Under the pieces are notes generated by a model. The model had not been told where the DNA came from, did not search any database, and saw nothing but the letters and a program-made list of their open reading frames with translations. Positions 1 to 6,838 of a stretch of 12,739 nucleotides of DNA are shown piece by piece (the first letter of the stretch is position 1; every line of letters begins with the position of its first letter). This DNA comes from DAOUEG01 sp964589285 (lineage in GTDB: Bacteria > Chloroflexota > Dehalococcoidia > Dehalococcoidales > RBG-16-60-22), in assembly GCA_964589285.1 (NCBI GenBank), contig CAZPSP010000074.1:1-12739 (forward strand), in the 5' to 3' direction. The position numbers and the translations under genes were made by a program.

Positions 1-215
1 CCACCAGACACTTTGTGGCATTTCTGTGGTAATCTTGATCTACCATTGTGTTACTTTTCAACACATTTGTAGACGCTGCTCACTATGCTTCAATCGTCGC
101 TGTTTTTTCCAAATAAGACATATCTATTACGTTTCTGAGACCTGCCTAGAAATGTAACCTTCAGGGGTTTATAATATTTGATGTTACCAGGAAAATGATT
201 GCCTAGGAGGCATTT
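1..215. other. AT-rich leader upstream of hicBA
   Basis: No gene is recognised here. The stretch is visibly richer in A/T than everything to the right of about position 800. A perfect TATAAT hexamer lies at 170-175, 40 bp before the hicB start, but the sequence 17-18 bp further upstream (TAGAAA/CTAGAA) is a poor -35. The promoter call is therefore tentative. The six bases GCCTAG occur at 144-149 and again at 201-206, next to the hicB Shine-Dalgarno. I see no clear operator palindrome, tRNA or terminator. Confidence 0.4.
170..175 (+). promoter_or_regulatory. candidate -10 element for hicBA
   Basis: This is a perfect TATAAT on the plus strand, about 40 bp upstream of the hicB ATG and so at a plausible distance for a sigma-70 promoter. 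No convincing -35 hexamer sits at the usual 16-18 bp spacing. The promoter may be weak or activator-dependent, or the match may be chance in AT-rich DNA. Confidence 0.35.
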
Positions 216-410
216 ATGAAATATAAAGTCAATATGCAAAAAACCGACGAAGGGTATGCTATCTGGGTCCCGGGCCTTCCAGGTTGCTGGTCACAGGGTA
301 AAACCGAAAAAGAAGCCATGGAAAATATCAAGGATGCTATACAAGCATATTTAGAAACTGTGGAAGAACTAAGCAAGGATAAAGAATCTCGCTACGTGGA
401 AGTGGGGTAG
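216..410 (+). CDS. hicB: HicB-family antitoxin (short form)
   Basis: This is a 64-residue protein of the HicB antitoxin family (partial RNase H-like fold). It would bind and neutralise the HicA mRNA interferase encoded just downstream. The family pattern is visible: an N-terminal strand MKYKVNMQK, then DEGYAIWVPGLPGCWSQGKT (the usual 'G-x-PGxxxxGxT' core), then an amphipathic helix with EAMENIKDAIQAYLE. It lacks the C-terminal helix-turn-helix or ribbon-helix-helix domain of longer HicB proteins. Autoregulation by DNA binding is therefore not evident and might need the toxin or another protein. The start is supported by AGGAGG with a 5-nt spacer (205-210). The antitoxin comes first, 4 bp before hicA, which indicates a coupled two-gene operon. 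Confidence 0.9.
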   Translation: MKYKVNMQKTDEGYAIWVPGLPGCWSQGKTEKEAMENIKDAIQAYLETVEELSKDKESRYVEVG

Positions 411-414
411 GATA

Positions 415-627
415 ATGCCCAGCCTGCCGGGAATCAATCACCAACGGGCTGTAAAGGCTTTCGAAAAATTCGGTTTCTGGATTACGCGGCAAGGTAAACA
501 CATCACAATGACGAATGGAAAAAGGATTATAACTATCCCACGAGCCAACCCAATCAATGCTTATACAATGGCCGGAATCGTAAACGATGCTGGCCTGAGT
601 ATCGAGGAATTCAAAAAGCTTCTATAA
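415..627 (+). CDS. hicA: HicA-family mRNA interferase toxin
   Basis: This is a 70-residue HicA toxin, a small double-stranded-RNA-binding-fold ribonuclease that cleaves mRNA when not bound by HicB. The family signature is present: an N-terminal LPGINHQRAVKAFEKFGF helix region, then RQGKHITM with the conserved G-x-H catalytic histidine (His29), then the KRIITIPRANPINAYTMAGIVNDAGLSIEEF tail. Its length is normal for the family. It starts 4 nt after the hicB stop, so translation is likely coupled. Nothing looks truncated, so the toxin is probably functional. The module sits alone beside unrelated catabolic genes in AT-richer DNA, consistent with horizontal acquisition (inference). Confidence 0.9.
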   Translation: MPSLPGINHQRAVKAFEKFGFWITRQGKHITMTNGKRIITIPRANPINAYTMAGIVNDAGLSIEEFKKLL

Positions 628-794
628 CATCCTTCTTCCCACGATGAATCTGCTCTTGGCAGTTTCTACATACTGAGGGCGAAGGTATAGCTGAAGTCCT
701 TGGGAGTACTACCTATTGATACCTCATCAGAACTTTCCTCTCAGCCCAGCAAAGTACGTCAGCTTCTACCGGATATTCCAAAAACATCAGAAGT
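628..794. other. gene-free spacer between hicA and the SDR gene
   Basis: This 167-bp stretch separates two convergent units, hicA (+) and the SDR (-). No gene, tRNA or strong terminator hairpin is recognised. Reading frames here are short and resemble nothing I know. An imperfect 12-bp direct repeat, CATCAGAA(C/G)TTT, occurs at 725-736 and 785-796, exactly 60 bp apart; the second copy overlaps the SDR stop codon. Confidence 0.5.
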
Positions 795-1571
795 TTATGA
801 TGACGACCGGGCGCGGCTTGGCCCCAGCGGCAGTCCGCCGGTCACGTTAATAAATTCCCCGGTGATGAAGGAAGACAGCCCGGAAGCCAGGAACAGGGCT
901 GCTCCGGCAATGTCCTCGGGTGTGCCCACCCGGCCCAGCGGAACGGTTTTCCCAAGTTCGGCCATATAGGCGTCATCGTACTGCCGTTCTCCAAAAAAGC
1001 CGGTTCGGACCGGTCCGGGAATGATGGCATTGACATTTATGTGCCAGGCGGCCAGGTCTACGGCAAGGTCCCGTGTCAGACCGAGGACGCCGGCTTTACC
1101 GCTGTGATAATGGATGTTGGAAGAAGGCGGCTGTGTGGCCCCAAGCGAAGAGATATTGACGATCTTCCCGAATTCGGCTTTTTTCATGTAAGGGACAACG
1201 TTTTTGCAGTACAGAAACGTGCTTTTCAGATTGAGCGCAACCACACGGTCCCATTCATCTTCAGACATATCCTCGACCGGGGCCCGGGAGGGCAGACCGC
1301 CGGCATTATTGACGAGGATATCTATCGTGCCCCACGCGTCTACGGTCTGTGCTACCGCAGCCCGGACTTCGTCACCACTGGTGGCGTCGCACCTGATGGC
1401 CATTCCATCGCCGTTTCGCTCCTTGATGAGCGCGAGTGTTTCCTCGGCGCCTTTGAGGTTGATGTCCGTCGCAGCAACTTTGCAGCCTTCTGCGGCGTAC
1501 ATCACGGCGATGCCCCTTCCGATCCCGCTGCCGGCCCCGGTAACAATGGCAACCTTGTTTTCCAGCAACAT
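795..1571 (-). CDS. short-chain dehydrogenase/reductase (classical SDR, NAD type)
   Basis: This is a 258-residue classical SDR, a soluble Rossmann-fold enzyme that interconverts a hydroxyl and a ketone with NAD(P)H. Visible motifs: the nucleotide-binding TGAGSGIG (residues 11-18), the Asp36 pocket after beta-2 (AATDIN), which favours NAD over NADP, the NNAG motif (88-91), catalytic Asn114, Ser142 in NISS, and the YHSGK catalytic pair Tyr155/Lys159. The end GEFINVTGG is typical for the family. The start is supported by GAGAGGTG just upstream. It is the last gene of the minus-strand operon, 60 bp after the FAD oxidoreductase. The family is broad (3-hydroxyacyl, hydroxysteroid, cyclic alcohol dehydrogenases) and the substrate cannot be assigned. 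A role beside a flavin dehydrogenase suggests sequential oxidation or reduction of a cyclic or acyl substrate (inference). Confidence 0.93.
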   Translation of the reverse strand: MLLENKVAIVTGAGSGIGRGIAVMYAAEGCKVAATDINLKGAEETLALIKERNGDGMAIRCDATSGDEVRAAVAQTVDAWGTIDILVNNAGGLPSRAPVEDMSEDEWDRVVALNLKSTFLYCKNVVPYMKKAEFGKIVNISSLGATQPPSSNIHYHSGKAGVLGLTRDLAVDLAAWHINVNAIIPGPVRTGFFGERQYDDAYMAELGKTVPLGRVGTPEDIAGAALFLASGLSSFITGEFINVTGGLPLGPSRARSSS

Positions 1572-1631
1572 GTTACACCTCTCTTTATCCGAATGCTGTT
1601 CTCCGGTCTACCGGAGTAACCCTTTTTATTC

Positions 1632-3035
1632 TTATTTTCTACTGGTGTACCGTACGGCGTTCTCACCGGCGATACGGCCGGAGTTGACGGCAAAACCGAA
1701 AGCGCTCGCTGACAGGTCACTGCAATAGACTTCCGATTCCCAGCCGCTCGTGACGGTACCGGCGGCGAACAAGCCCGGAACCGGCTTCCGGTCCATATCG
1801 AGGACTTCCATCCGGTCATTGATGATGATACCGCCGATGGTATCCAGAATGGTACTGATGCCCCTGACAGCAAAGTACGGCGGCACGATCAAAGGCCGGA
1901 GATAACGTTGCTTCTTGCCGAAATCCTCATCGTAGCCCCGCTCACAGAGGTCATTGTAGCGGTCTACCGTGGCCTCGAGCGTTTCACTCGCGCAGCCTAT
2001 AGCCGCGGCCATCTCCGGCCATGAGTCAGCTTTCAACACGCGGCCTCTTTTCACTTCCTGTTCCAGGGCTGTATTGATATCCGGCATCGTAGTACGGAAG
2101 ATGTCACGGACTGAATCATCGAACAGGGCGAAGGAGATACCCTTCGGCTGGGCGAGTAAAGCGTTAACGCTCTCAAAAACGTGGTAACCCAGAGTTTCAT
2201 CGACAAAGCGTTCCCCGTTCAGGTTAATCCAGAGAGCGAGTGGAGAACGTTCAAAAAAGTGGAGCGGCCACTGGTGGAGGTCCAGGCGCGGCCCTTCTTT
2301 GATCACCGTGGCGAAATCTGCGATGGCCGCTCCGGCTTCTTCAGCCATCAGAATACCATCACCCGTCAGAGGTAAACCGCTGAGGACCAGGTCGGGACTC
2401 CAGGAAGAGCACAAACGGCCCAGGAGTTCCGGGTTACCGGCGAAGCCGCCGGTAGTTACGATAACGGCCGCGCTCCGGATTTCCGTCACTGCACCTTCCC
2501 GTTCCACTCGCACGCCGATAACCTGTCCCGCGCCATCCCGCAGAATGGCCGCGGCCGCCGCCTGTGTGAGTATGGTCACTCCAAGCCGGCGGGCTTCTCC
2601 GGCGATAGTGCTGGTGAGCCGAGCTCCGGTCCCGACAATATTATGCTGGACAAGCGGCACCTGGTCCGGGTAAAAACGGATCAGTTGGAACTCGAGACCT
2701 TTGTTCTCCAACCAGCGTACGGTATCACCCGAGCGGTTGATGAACGCCCGGAGTATCTTTGGGTCTACCTGGCGCCAGTGCGCCCAGTCCATGGCACGGT
2801 GGAAAAGCTCATCACGGTCGGCAACGATGTTCTGACGCGCCTGGACCGGACTCTCGCAGGCAAAGATACCACCTGCCAGGGCAGAAGTACCCCCGATATT
2901 CCCGCGCTTTTCGAGGATGACGATATTAGAGACGCCGGCTTCGGCCGCAGTGAGGGCCGCGGTCAGTCCGGCGCCGCCGCCGCCGATGACCACGATATTC
3001 GCCTGTTCGGGCAACTGTACCCTGTCATCCGGCAT
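1632..3035 (-). CDS. FAD-dependent oxidoreductase, fumarate reductase flavoprotein / ketosteroid dehydrogenase-like
   Basis: This is a 467-residue flavoprotein of the FAD_binding_2 (succinate dehydrogenase/fumarate reductase flavoprotein, urocanate reductase, 3-ketosteroid dehydrogenase) superfamily. Members add or remove hydrogen across a C-C double bond next to a carbonyl. Visible: the GGGGAG dinucleotide loop (18-23), Glu42 for the ADP ribose, GGTSALAGG (48-56), VIVTTGGF (191-198), LTGDGI (223-228), NGERFVDE (273-280), DTIGGI (398-403) and the C-terminal PGLFAAG (420-426). The C-terminal substrate segment reads CSDLSASAF where fumarate reductases carry an Arg-containing NRLGG-type motif, so fumarate is unlikely as substrate. 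No signal peptide or heme/FMN domain is present, so it is cytoplasmic. The start is supported by AGGGGTGA 7 nt upstream. It follows the M24 gene by 18 bp. Confidence 0.9.
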   Translation of the reverse strand: MPDDRVQLPEQANIVVIGGGGAGLTAALTAAEAGVSNIVILEKRGNIGGTSALAGGIFACESPVQARQNIVADRDELFHRAMDWAHWRQVDPKILRAFINRSGDTVRWLENKGLEFQLIRFYPDQVPLVQHNIVGTGARLTSTIAGEARRLGVTILTQAAAAAILRDGAGQVIGVRVEREGAVTEIRSAAVIVTTGGFAGNPELLGRLCSSWSPDLVLSGLPLTGDGILMAEEAGAAIADFATVIKEGPRLDLHQWPLHFFERSPLALWINLNGERFVDETLGYHVFESVNALLAQPKGISFALFDDSVRDIFRTTMPDINTALEQEVKRGRVLKADSWPEMAAAIGCASETLEATVDRYNDLCERGYDEDFGKKQRYLRPLIVPPYFAVRGISTILDTIGGIIINDRMEVLDMDRKPVPGLFAAGTVTSGWESEVYCSDLSASAFGFAVNSGRIAGENAVRYTSRK

Positions 3036-3053
3036 ACAAACTCACCCCTAATA

Positions 3054-4169
3054 CTACCCGAGAAGATCGGCTGCCAGGTCTATTTTGCTCAATTGTTCCG
3101 CGCCGGTCTCCGTGATCAAGTAGGTGTAGCCCATACCGCAGCCTTCTCCGCCGAATTCCCCGATAACACTGGCATGGACGGCCACTACCATTCCCGGCTG
3201 CAGCAGCCGGTGGTTGTCCGCAGTGATCGACCAGAAGTCCAGGGCATCCAGCCCGATGGAATGACCGGGACGATATGGAGAAACGAAACCATGACTGCGG
3301 ACCGTTTCGGTGAGGACGGTAGCGAGGTCAGAGACCCTGGTACCGGGACGAAGGACCTTGCGAGCGGCGACGTCGGAAGCATGCCAGGCTTGGACCATTT
3401 TCCGCACACGAGGCCGGTAAGTCGAGACCGGCAGCGTTACCGGCAGTTGGGCATAGTAACCCTGATAGGCCGGCGTGATCTCCATGAACAGGGTACCGTC
3501 AGCTTCCAGCCGGTCAGCCGTGGGATGAAACGACATGTTCATCGAAGAATCGGCGGCGTCGATGAGGTCGAATGAGTATTCGCAGCCCATCTCATAAGCC
3601 GTTTTCTTGACCAGGGCGTAGATTTCGAACTCACCCATCCCCGGTTTTATCGTTTTCCTGAGCAATGAATAGACGGCATCGGCGATTTTTGCCGCCTCAC
3701 GGGTCTTTTCTATCTCCTCCGGACTTTTTATCTCACGGAGTTTTTCGAAGATGTATGAAGCATCGGTTAGTGGTTCTCCGAAGCGGTCTTTCAAGGCCAG
3801 ATACAGCGGGACGGAGATACAACCCTGACCAACCAGGCCGATCCGGTTACCGGTATGGCGTTGAGATAGTTCTTCCAGAACGGTCGCGTTCTGGTCGGCG
3901 GTTTCTTTCAGTTCGAGCCGGCCCAGCGCTTCAATCATTCGCGGAAGCTTCGGGTTGTTACGCTGGTTCAAGTCGGTAAGAAACGCCGGCGGACCTTCCG
4001 GTCCCATGATACAGCAACCGCCTCTCCCGGACCCGGTCAGATAGCGGATATTGCCCCGTTTGAAGTCGTCGCCCGTACCGATAATGAGGAGGCAATCGAA
4101 TCCGTCTTCGATTATAAGCTCGCGGACGGCCCGATGGCGTCTTGCATATTCCGTTCCCGAGATCGCCAT
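3054..4169 (-). CDS. M24 peptidase-family (creatinase/aminopeptidase P fold) protein with degraded metal site
   Basis: This 371-residue protein has the two-domain layout of the M24B family: a creatinase-type N-terminal domain (about 1-140) with IIGTGDDFKRGNIRYLTG, then a pita-bread domain starting at LREIKSPEEIEKTREAAKIAD (about 144-164). In metal-dependent members the ligands are Asp, Asp, His, Glu, Glu. By motif alignment the corresponding residues here are Glu230 (MEITP), Gln241 (YYAQLPV), His303 (PGHSIGLD), His332 (GMVVAVHASV) and Gly347 (GMGYTYLIT). Only the histidine is kept. It is therefore unlikely to be an ordinary dinuclear-metal Xaa-Pro peptidase. A metal-free creatinase-like hydrolase, a differently liganded lyase, or a non-catalytic protein are alternatives. 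The start is supported by GGAGG 6 nt before the ATG. It lies 26 bp after the AOR gene in the same operon. Confidence 0.85.
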   Translation of the reverse strand: MAISGTEYARRHRAVRELIIEDGFDCLLIIGTGDDFKRGNIRYLTGSGRGGCCIMGPEGPPAFLTDLNQRNNPKLPRMIEALGRLELKETADQNATVLEELSQRHTGNRIGLVGQGCISVPLYLALKDRFGEPLTDASYIFEKLREIKSPEEIEKTREAAKIADAVYSLLRKTIKPGMGEFEIYALVKKTAYEMGCEYSFDLIDAADSSMNMSFHPTADRLEADGTLFMEITPAYQGYYAQLPVTLPVSTYRPRVRKMVQAWHASDVAARKVLRPGTRVSDLATVLTETVRSHGFVSPYRPGHSIGLDALDFWSITADNHRLLQPGMVVAVHASVIGEFGGEGCGMGYTYLITETGAEQLSKIDLAADLLG

Positions 4170-4195
4170 ATGTATCCTCCCCGGTTTTTGAGAGA

Positions 4196-6103
4196 TTATG
4201 CCAGACCCAGTTCCGCCAGTTTTTCAGGGGTCGGCACACCGTTGGTGTCCCAGCCCATGTAGTAGTAATACCACTGCCGGGCTTCGGCCATCGCGGCGCG
4301 GTCAGGGATCGGTTTGGTGGCCAGCACGCCATCGGTCTTGGGCTGGTAGTAACGCTCCGGAAGCTCATCGTCAGCGGCGGTGAGTCCTTCTCGCAGATTA
4401 AAGAGCCGCATAAGGGTCAGTATTCTTTCCGCCACCTGCAGCATCTCAACCCAACCGGTGTTCCATCCGGTGACAGCCTTTAACAGTTCGGCTTTTTGTT
4501 CGTTATTGATGTTGGGCATGAGGCAGATGACGAGATAGTCATTCACCATGTTCAGCAGGTGGTTCAGTTTAAAGAGGCTCAACCGTTTGGCGCTCAGTTC
4601 GTCTTTTACCGGCTGGAGAATACCGAACTTGTTTAAATCAGGAAGGCCCATGGGGCTGGTACCGCCTCCGAACACGGAACAGTGGTCGGCGCCGTGAGGG
4701 TTAAGCATATAGCCGATCCGGAGCTGCAGCGAACCGCGTGGGTCATGCATGGCGGCATCGAGACCTTTTACCGTCATGGCAATTCCCTCAGTCCCATGTC
4801 CGAGCTTCTTGGCCATGCGCAGGCACCCTTCAGCCATGAAATCGCCGATGCCTTCCCGATAGGCGATCATATCGAGGGCCTGAAGCATGCCGGCGGCACT
4901 GCCGAAGGTAAGGTCAAGCGTACCTGCTTCCTTATCCGTAATCAGGCCGTTTTCACGGCATTCCATGGCGAAGGCAATGGTGCTGCCGGCCGAGATAGAA
5001 TCCAGTCCGAGGGCGTTGCACCGCTCATGACCTTTGCAGATAGCCTTCACGTCTTCCACACCGCAGTTGGAACCGATGGCGCCGATGGTCTCGTACTCGG
5101 GGCCTCCGTAATCAGGGTCGTAAGAATAGGGGCCATCGAATTTCACGACCTTCTTGCAGCGTATGTTGCAGCCGAAGCAGCCCTCCATCTTCAGACCAAA
5201 CTGCTCTTTCATCACCACGCCGTTTATCTCCTTGACGGCAGGGAACAGACCGTCACGCTGGTTGCGCACCGGGAGGTCGCCGGACTGTTCCTGCATCATC
5301 ATTTCCGGTCCGCCGGTACCGTATTCAGAAAGATGGTGCGGGCGGGAGATTAATTCTTTCCTGAGGGAATCCACGTATTCTTTATTGATAATCTCGGGCA
5401 TTTTGTGTCCCCTGACAGCGATGGCCTTGAGGTTTTTAGAACCCATCACCGCTCCGAGGCCGCCCCGGCCGGCGGCATCATTCAAACCGGTCATGATGCA
5501 GGCGTACCTGACGAGGTTTTCTCCGGCGGGGCCGATACAGGCTACCTTAATGTTCTGATCATCCAGTTCATCTCTTATCGCCTGCTGGGTCGGCTTCGTT
5601 TCTTTTCCCCAGAGATGTCCGGCATCCCTGAGTTCCGCCACATCGTCCTTGATCCAGAGGTAGACCGGTTTGGGAGCCTTACCTTCGACGACGATGGCGT
5701 CAAAACCGGCGCGTTTCAGGTCCGCCATCCAGAACCCTCCGGATTCCGATTTGGCGATGCCGCCGGTGAGGGGCGATTTGGCCCCGACACAATAGCGGGA
5801 CGCACCCGGCAGGCTCAACCCCGTTACCGGGCCCAGGGCGAATATGAGTTTGTTATCAGGGCTCAAGGCATCCGCCTGCGGTTTCATCTCTTTCCAGAGA
5901 AAGTACGCAATAAATCCTGCCCCGCCGATGTACTTCCGGGCGAGTTCATAGGTCAATGGTTCCGCAACGACGCTGTTCTTTGAAAGGTCCACGCGCAGTA
6001 TTTTTTCGTTGTACCCTCCCATCGTAGGTTCAGGCGGCGGCGGCATTTCACCGGGAAGGGACGGACCTCGGTTCTGCTCCTGGTTCACTTTTTCTTCAGC
6101 CAT
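4196..6103 (-). CDS. aor: tungsten/molybdenum aldehyde:ferredoxin oxidoreductase (AOR family)
   Basis: This is a 635-residue AOR-family enzyme, which oxidises an aldehyde to a carboxylate (or works in reverse) with ferredoxin, using a tungsto- or molybdo-bispyranopterin cofactor and one [4Fe-4S] cluster. Visible: the N-terminal GGYNEKILRVDLS start of the family (29-41), GPVTG (91-95), KSPLTGGIAKSESGG (109-123), GRGGLGAVMGSKNLKAIAV (212-230), the cluster ligands C-x2-C-x3-C at Cys309/312/316 with the fourth at Cys527 (YLVICLMPN), GGPEYETI (333-340) with the conserved Glu337, GLDSISAG (366-373) and DPRG (454-457). The first 27 residues are an extra proline-rich tail absent from typical family members. 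The upstream AAGGAGG supports this long start, while Met28 has no Shine-Dalgarno. It is the first gene of the four-gene minus-strand operon and diverges from a MoaD-like gene. Confidence 0.95.
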   Translation of the reverse strand: MAEEKVNQEQNRGPSLPGEMPPPPEPTMGGYNEKILRVDLSKNSVVAEPLTYELARKYIGGAGFIAYFLWKEMKPQADALSPDNKLIFALGPVTGLSLPGASRYCVGAKSPLTGGIAKSESGGFWMADLKRAGFDAIVVEGKAPKPVYLWIKDDVAELRDAGHLWGKETKPTQQAIRDELDDQNIKVACIGPAGENLVRYACIMTGLNDAAGRGGLGAVMGSKNLKAIAVRGHKMPEIINKEYVDSLRKELISRPHHLSEYGTGGPEMMMQEQSGDLPVRNQRDGLFPAVKEINGVVMKEQFGLKMEGCFGCNIRCKKVVKFDGPYSYDPDYGGPEYETIGAIGSNCGVEDVKAICKGHERCNALGLDSISAGSTIAFAMECRENGLITDKEAGTLDLTFGSAAGMLQALDMIAYREGIGDFMAEGCLRMAKKLGHGTEGIAMTVKGLDAAMHDPRGSLQLRIGYMLNPHGADHCSVFGGGTSPMGLPDLNKFGILQPVKDELSAKRLSLFKLNHLLNMVNDYLVICLMPNINNEQKAELLKAVTGWNTGWVEMLQVAERILTLMRLFNLREGLTAADDELPERYYQPKTDGVLATKPIPDRAAMAEARQWYYYYMGWDTNGVPTPEKLAELGLA

Positions 6104-6199
6104 GAAACCCTCCTTGACAGTACCTTAATCCTGCATTATCAGATTAGTTTTAGTGGATGTGAAAGTCTATCATAGTTATCGAATGTCTACAAGTACGTT

Positions 6200-6214
6200 C
6201 ATTTTGTCAAAATG
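6200..6214. promoter_or_regulatory. 15-bp palindromic operator candidate
   Basis: CATTTTG-T-CAAAATG is a perfect inverted repeat with 7-bp arms around one central base. It covers the -35 element of the rightward promoter (TTGTCA, 6204-6209) and also creates a perfect TTGACA on the other strand. This placement would let a dimeric regulator control both the AOR operon and the moaD-like gene. No regulator gene is present in the window. Confidence 0.5.
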
Positions 6215-6232
6215 GCAGTGTAGTGATATATT
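6204..6232 (+). promoter_or_regulatory. sigma-70-like promoter of the moaD-like gene
   Basis: The -35 is TTGTCA (6204-6209), the spacer is exactly 17 bp, and the -10 is TATATT (6227-6232). Each hexamer matches the consensus at five of six positions. Transcription would start near 6239, giving a leader of about 36 nt before the ATG at 6275. The -35 lies inside the 15-bp palindrome. Confidence 0.6.
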
Positions 6233-6274
6233 TTACTGAATGCAAGACAGGTTAATCCGGTCCGAGCAACCAAA

Positions 6275-6541
6275 ATGAGTACTACGTTAAAGCTAAGCCA
6301 CCAGTTCCAGCCATTTGCGGGCAACAGGCAAACCATCGAAGTAGAGGGTGAAACCGTGAAACAATGCCTGGACTACATGGTCTCCCTCTATCCGGTGTTC
6401 CGGGAGTTGCTTTTCGATGATGACGGGATTTTGATCGCACTGGTAATCATGGAAGGCAAGACAATCGTGCCAAAAGATGTGGATGAGCCGGTTACGTCCC
6501 GGAAGGAAATAGTTGTTCTTCCCATGGTCCAGGGCGGCTGA
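6275..6541 (+). CDS. MoaD/ThiS-family ubiquitin-like sulfur carrier
   Basis: This is an 88-residue beta-grasp protein ending in the Gly-Gly (87-88) used by MoaD/ThiS proteins, which is adenylated and then thiocarboxylated to carry sulfur. In the molybdopterin pathway MoaD supplies the dithiolene sulfur. The C-terminal VLPMVQGG and the EGETVKQCLDYMVSLYP helix are typical. It lies head to head with the AOR, whose bispyranopterin cofactor needs such a sulfur carrier, and AOR genes are commonly found beside a MoaD homologue. A role in supplying AOR cofactor is likely (inference). No partner MoaE or MoeB/ThiF is in the window. The start codon lacks a good Shine-Dalgarno, so translation may be weak or nearly leader-independent. 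It ends with UGA used as an ordinary stop. Confidence 0.88.
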   Translation: MSTTLKLSHQFQPFAGNRQTIEVEGETVKQCLDYMVSLYPVFRELLFDDDGILIALVIMEGKTIVPKDVDEPVTSRKEIVVLPMVQGG

Positions 6542-6838
6542 CGACCGGACCAGGCATACCTCGTCTCAAGAACGATCCGAATGAAATGAATGCGGAATGA
6601 ATATCTTTGACCGGATAATCAAGCCAAGTTCCGACCGGCAGGAGGTTGACCTGTCCGTCACGGCCCAACTCAAATCGCGTGGAAATCATCTATAAATCAT
6701 TGTTGAGAAAACAGATCCTCCGGGACCGGAGGCTTGACAGCCATGGCAACGCTATCAGATGGACTGCAGAGTAATGCTGATACAGCCACCATCCGCAACC
6801 GAATTCCGCTTCATGATTCGGGGGGAGTGCCGTTTCAT
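6542..6838. other. about 300-bp non-coding gap between convergent genes
   Basis: No recognisable gene. This is the convergent gap between the moaD-like gene (+) and the CoA-transferase B subunit (-). It contains a GC-rich hairpin (6717-6732). It also has a 32-codon open frame at 6597-6695 (+) starting MNIFDRIIKP, with no proper Shine-Dalgarno spacing and no similarity I recognise; I do not call it a gene. Confidence 0.5.
6717..6732. terminator. GC-rich hairpin, possible terminator
   Basis: CCTCCGG-GA-CCGGAGG is a perfect inverted repeat with 7-bp arms (in practice a 6-bp stem with a 4-nt loop). It lies in the convergent gap downstream of both the moaD-like gene and the CoA-transferase B gene. 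No run of T follows on either strand, so it is at best a weak or factor-assisted terminator. Confidence 0.35.

Larger units (their letters stand above)
6104..6274. other. divergent promoter region between AOR operon and moaD-like gene
   Basis: This 171-bp region is AT-rich and serves two divergent transcription units. It contains a sigma-70-like promoter for the plus-strand gene, a perfect 15-bp palindrome centred on 6207, and a perfect TTGACA (6205-6210) in the minus direction. A candidate minus-strand -10 (TATGAT, 6169-6174) is too far from that TTGACA (30 bp), so the AOR promoter is not resolved. The half-site CAAAATG at 6208-6214 is repeated at 6271-6277, across the moaD-like start codon. 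Confidence 0.55.

Noticed and set aside
725..796. imperfect 12-bp direct repeat CATCAGAA(C/G)TTT as an attachment or insertion duplication
   Set aside because: The copies differ by one base, the 60 bp between them hold no element, and one overlaps the SDR stop codon. Probably coincidence.
2643..3575. 310-codon plus-strand frame across the FAD and M24 genes
   Set aside because: It is antisense to two well-supported genes, spans their junction, and has no domain pattern or Shine-Dalgarno.
6169..6210. AOR promoter made of TTGACA (6205-6210) and TATGAT (6169-6174) on the minus strand
   Set aside because: The spacing is 30 bp, far beyond the 16-18 bp needed, so these two elements cannot form one sigma-70 promoter.
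6597..6695. 32-codon open frame MNIFDRIIKP... after the moaD-like gene
   Set aside because: It is short, lacks a properly spaced Shine-Dalgarno and resembles no known small protein. Chance is the simplest explanation.
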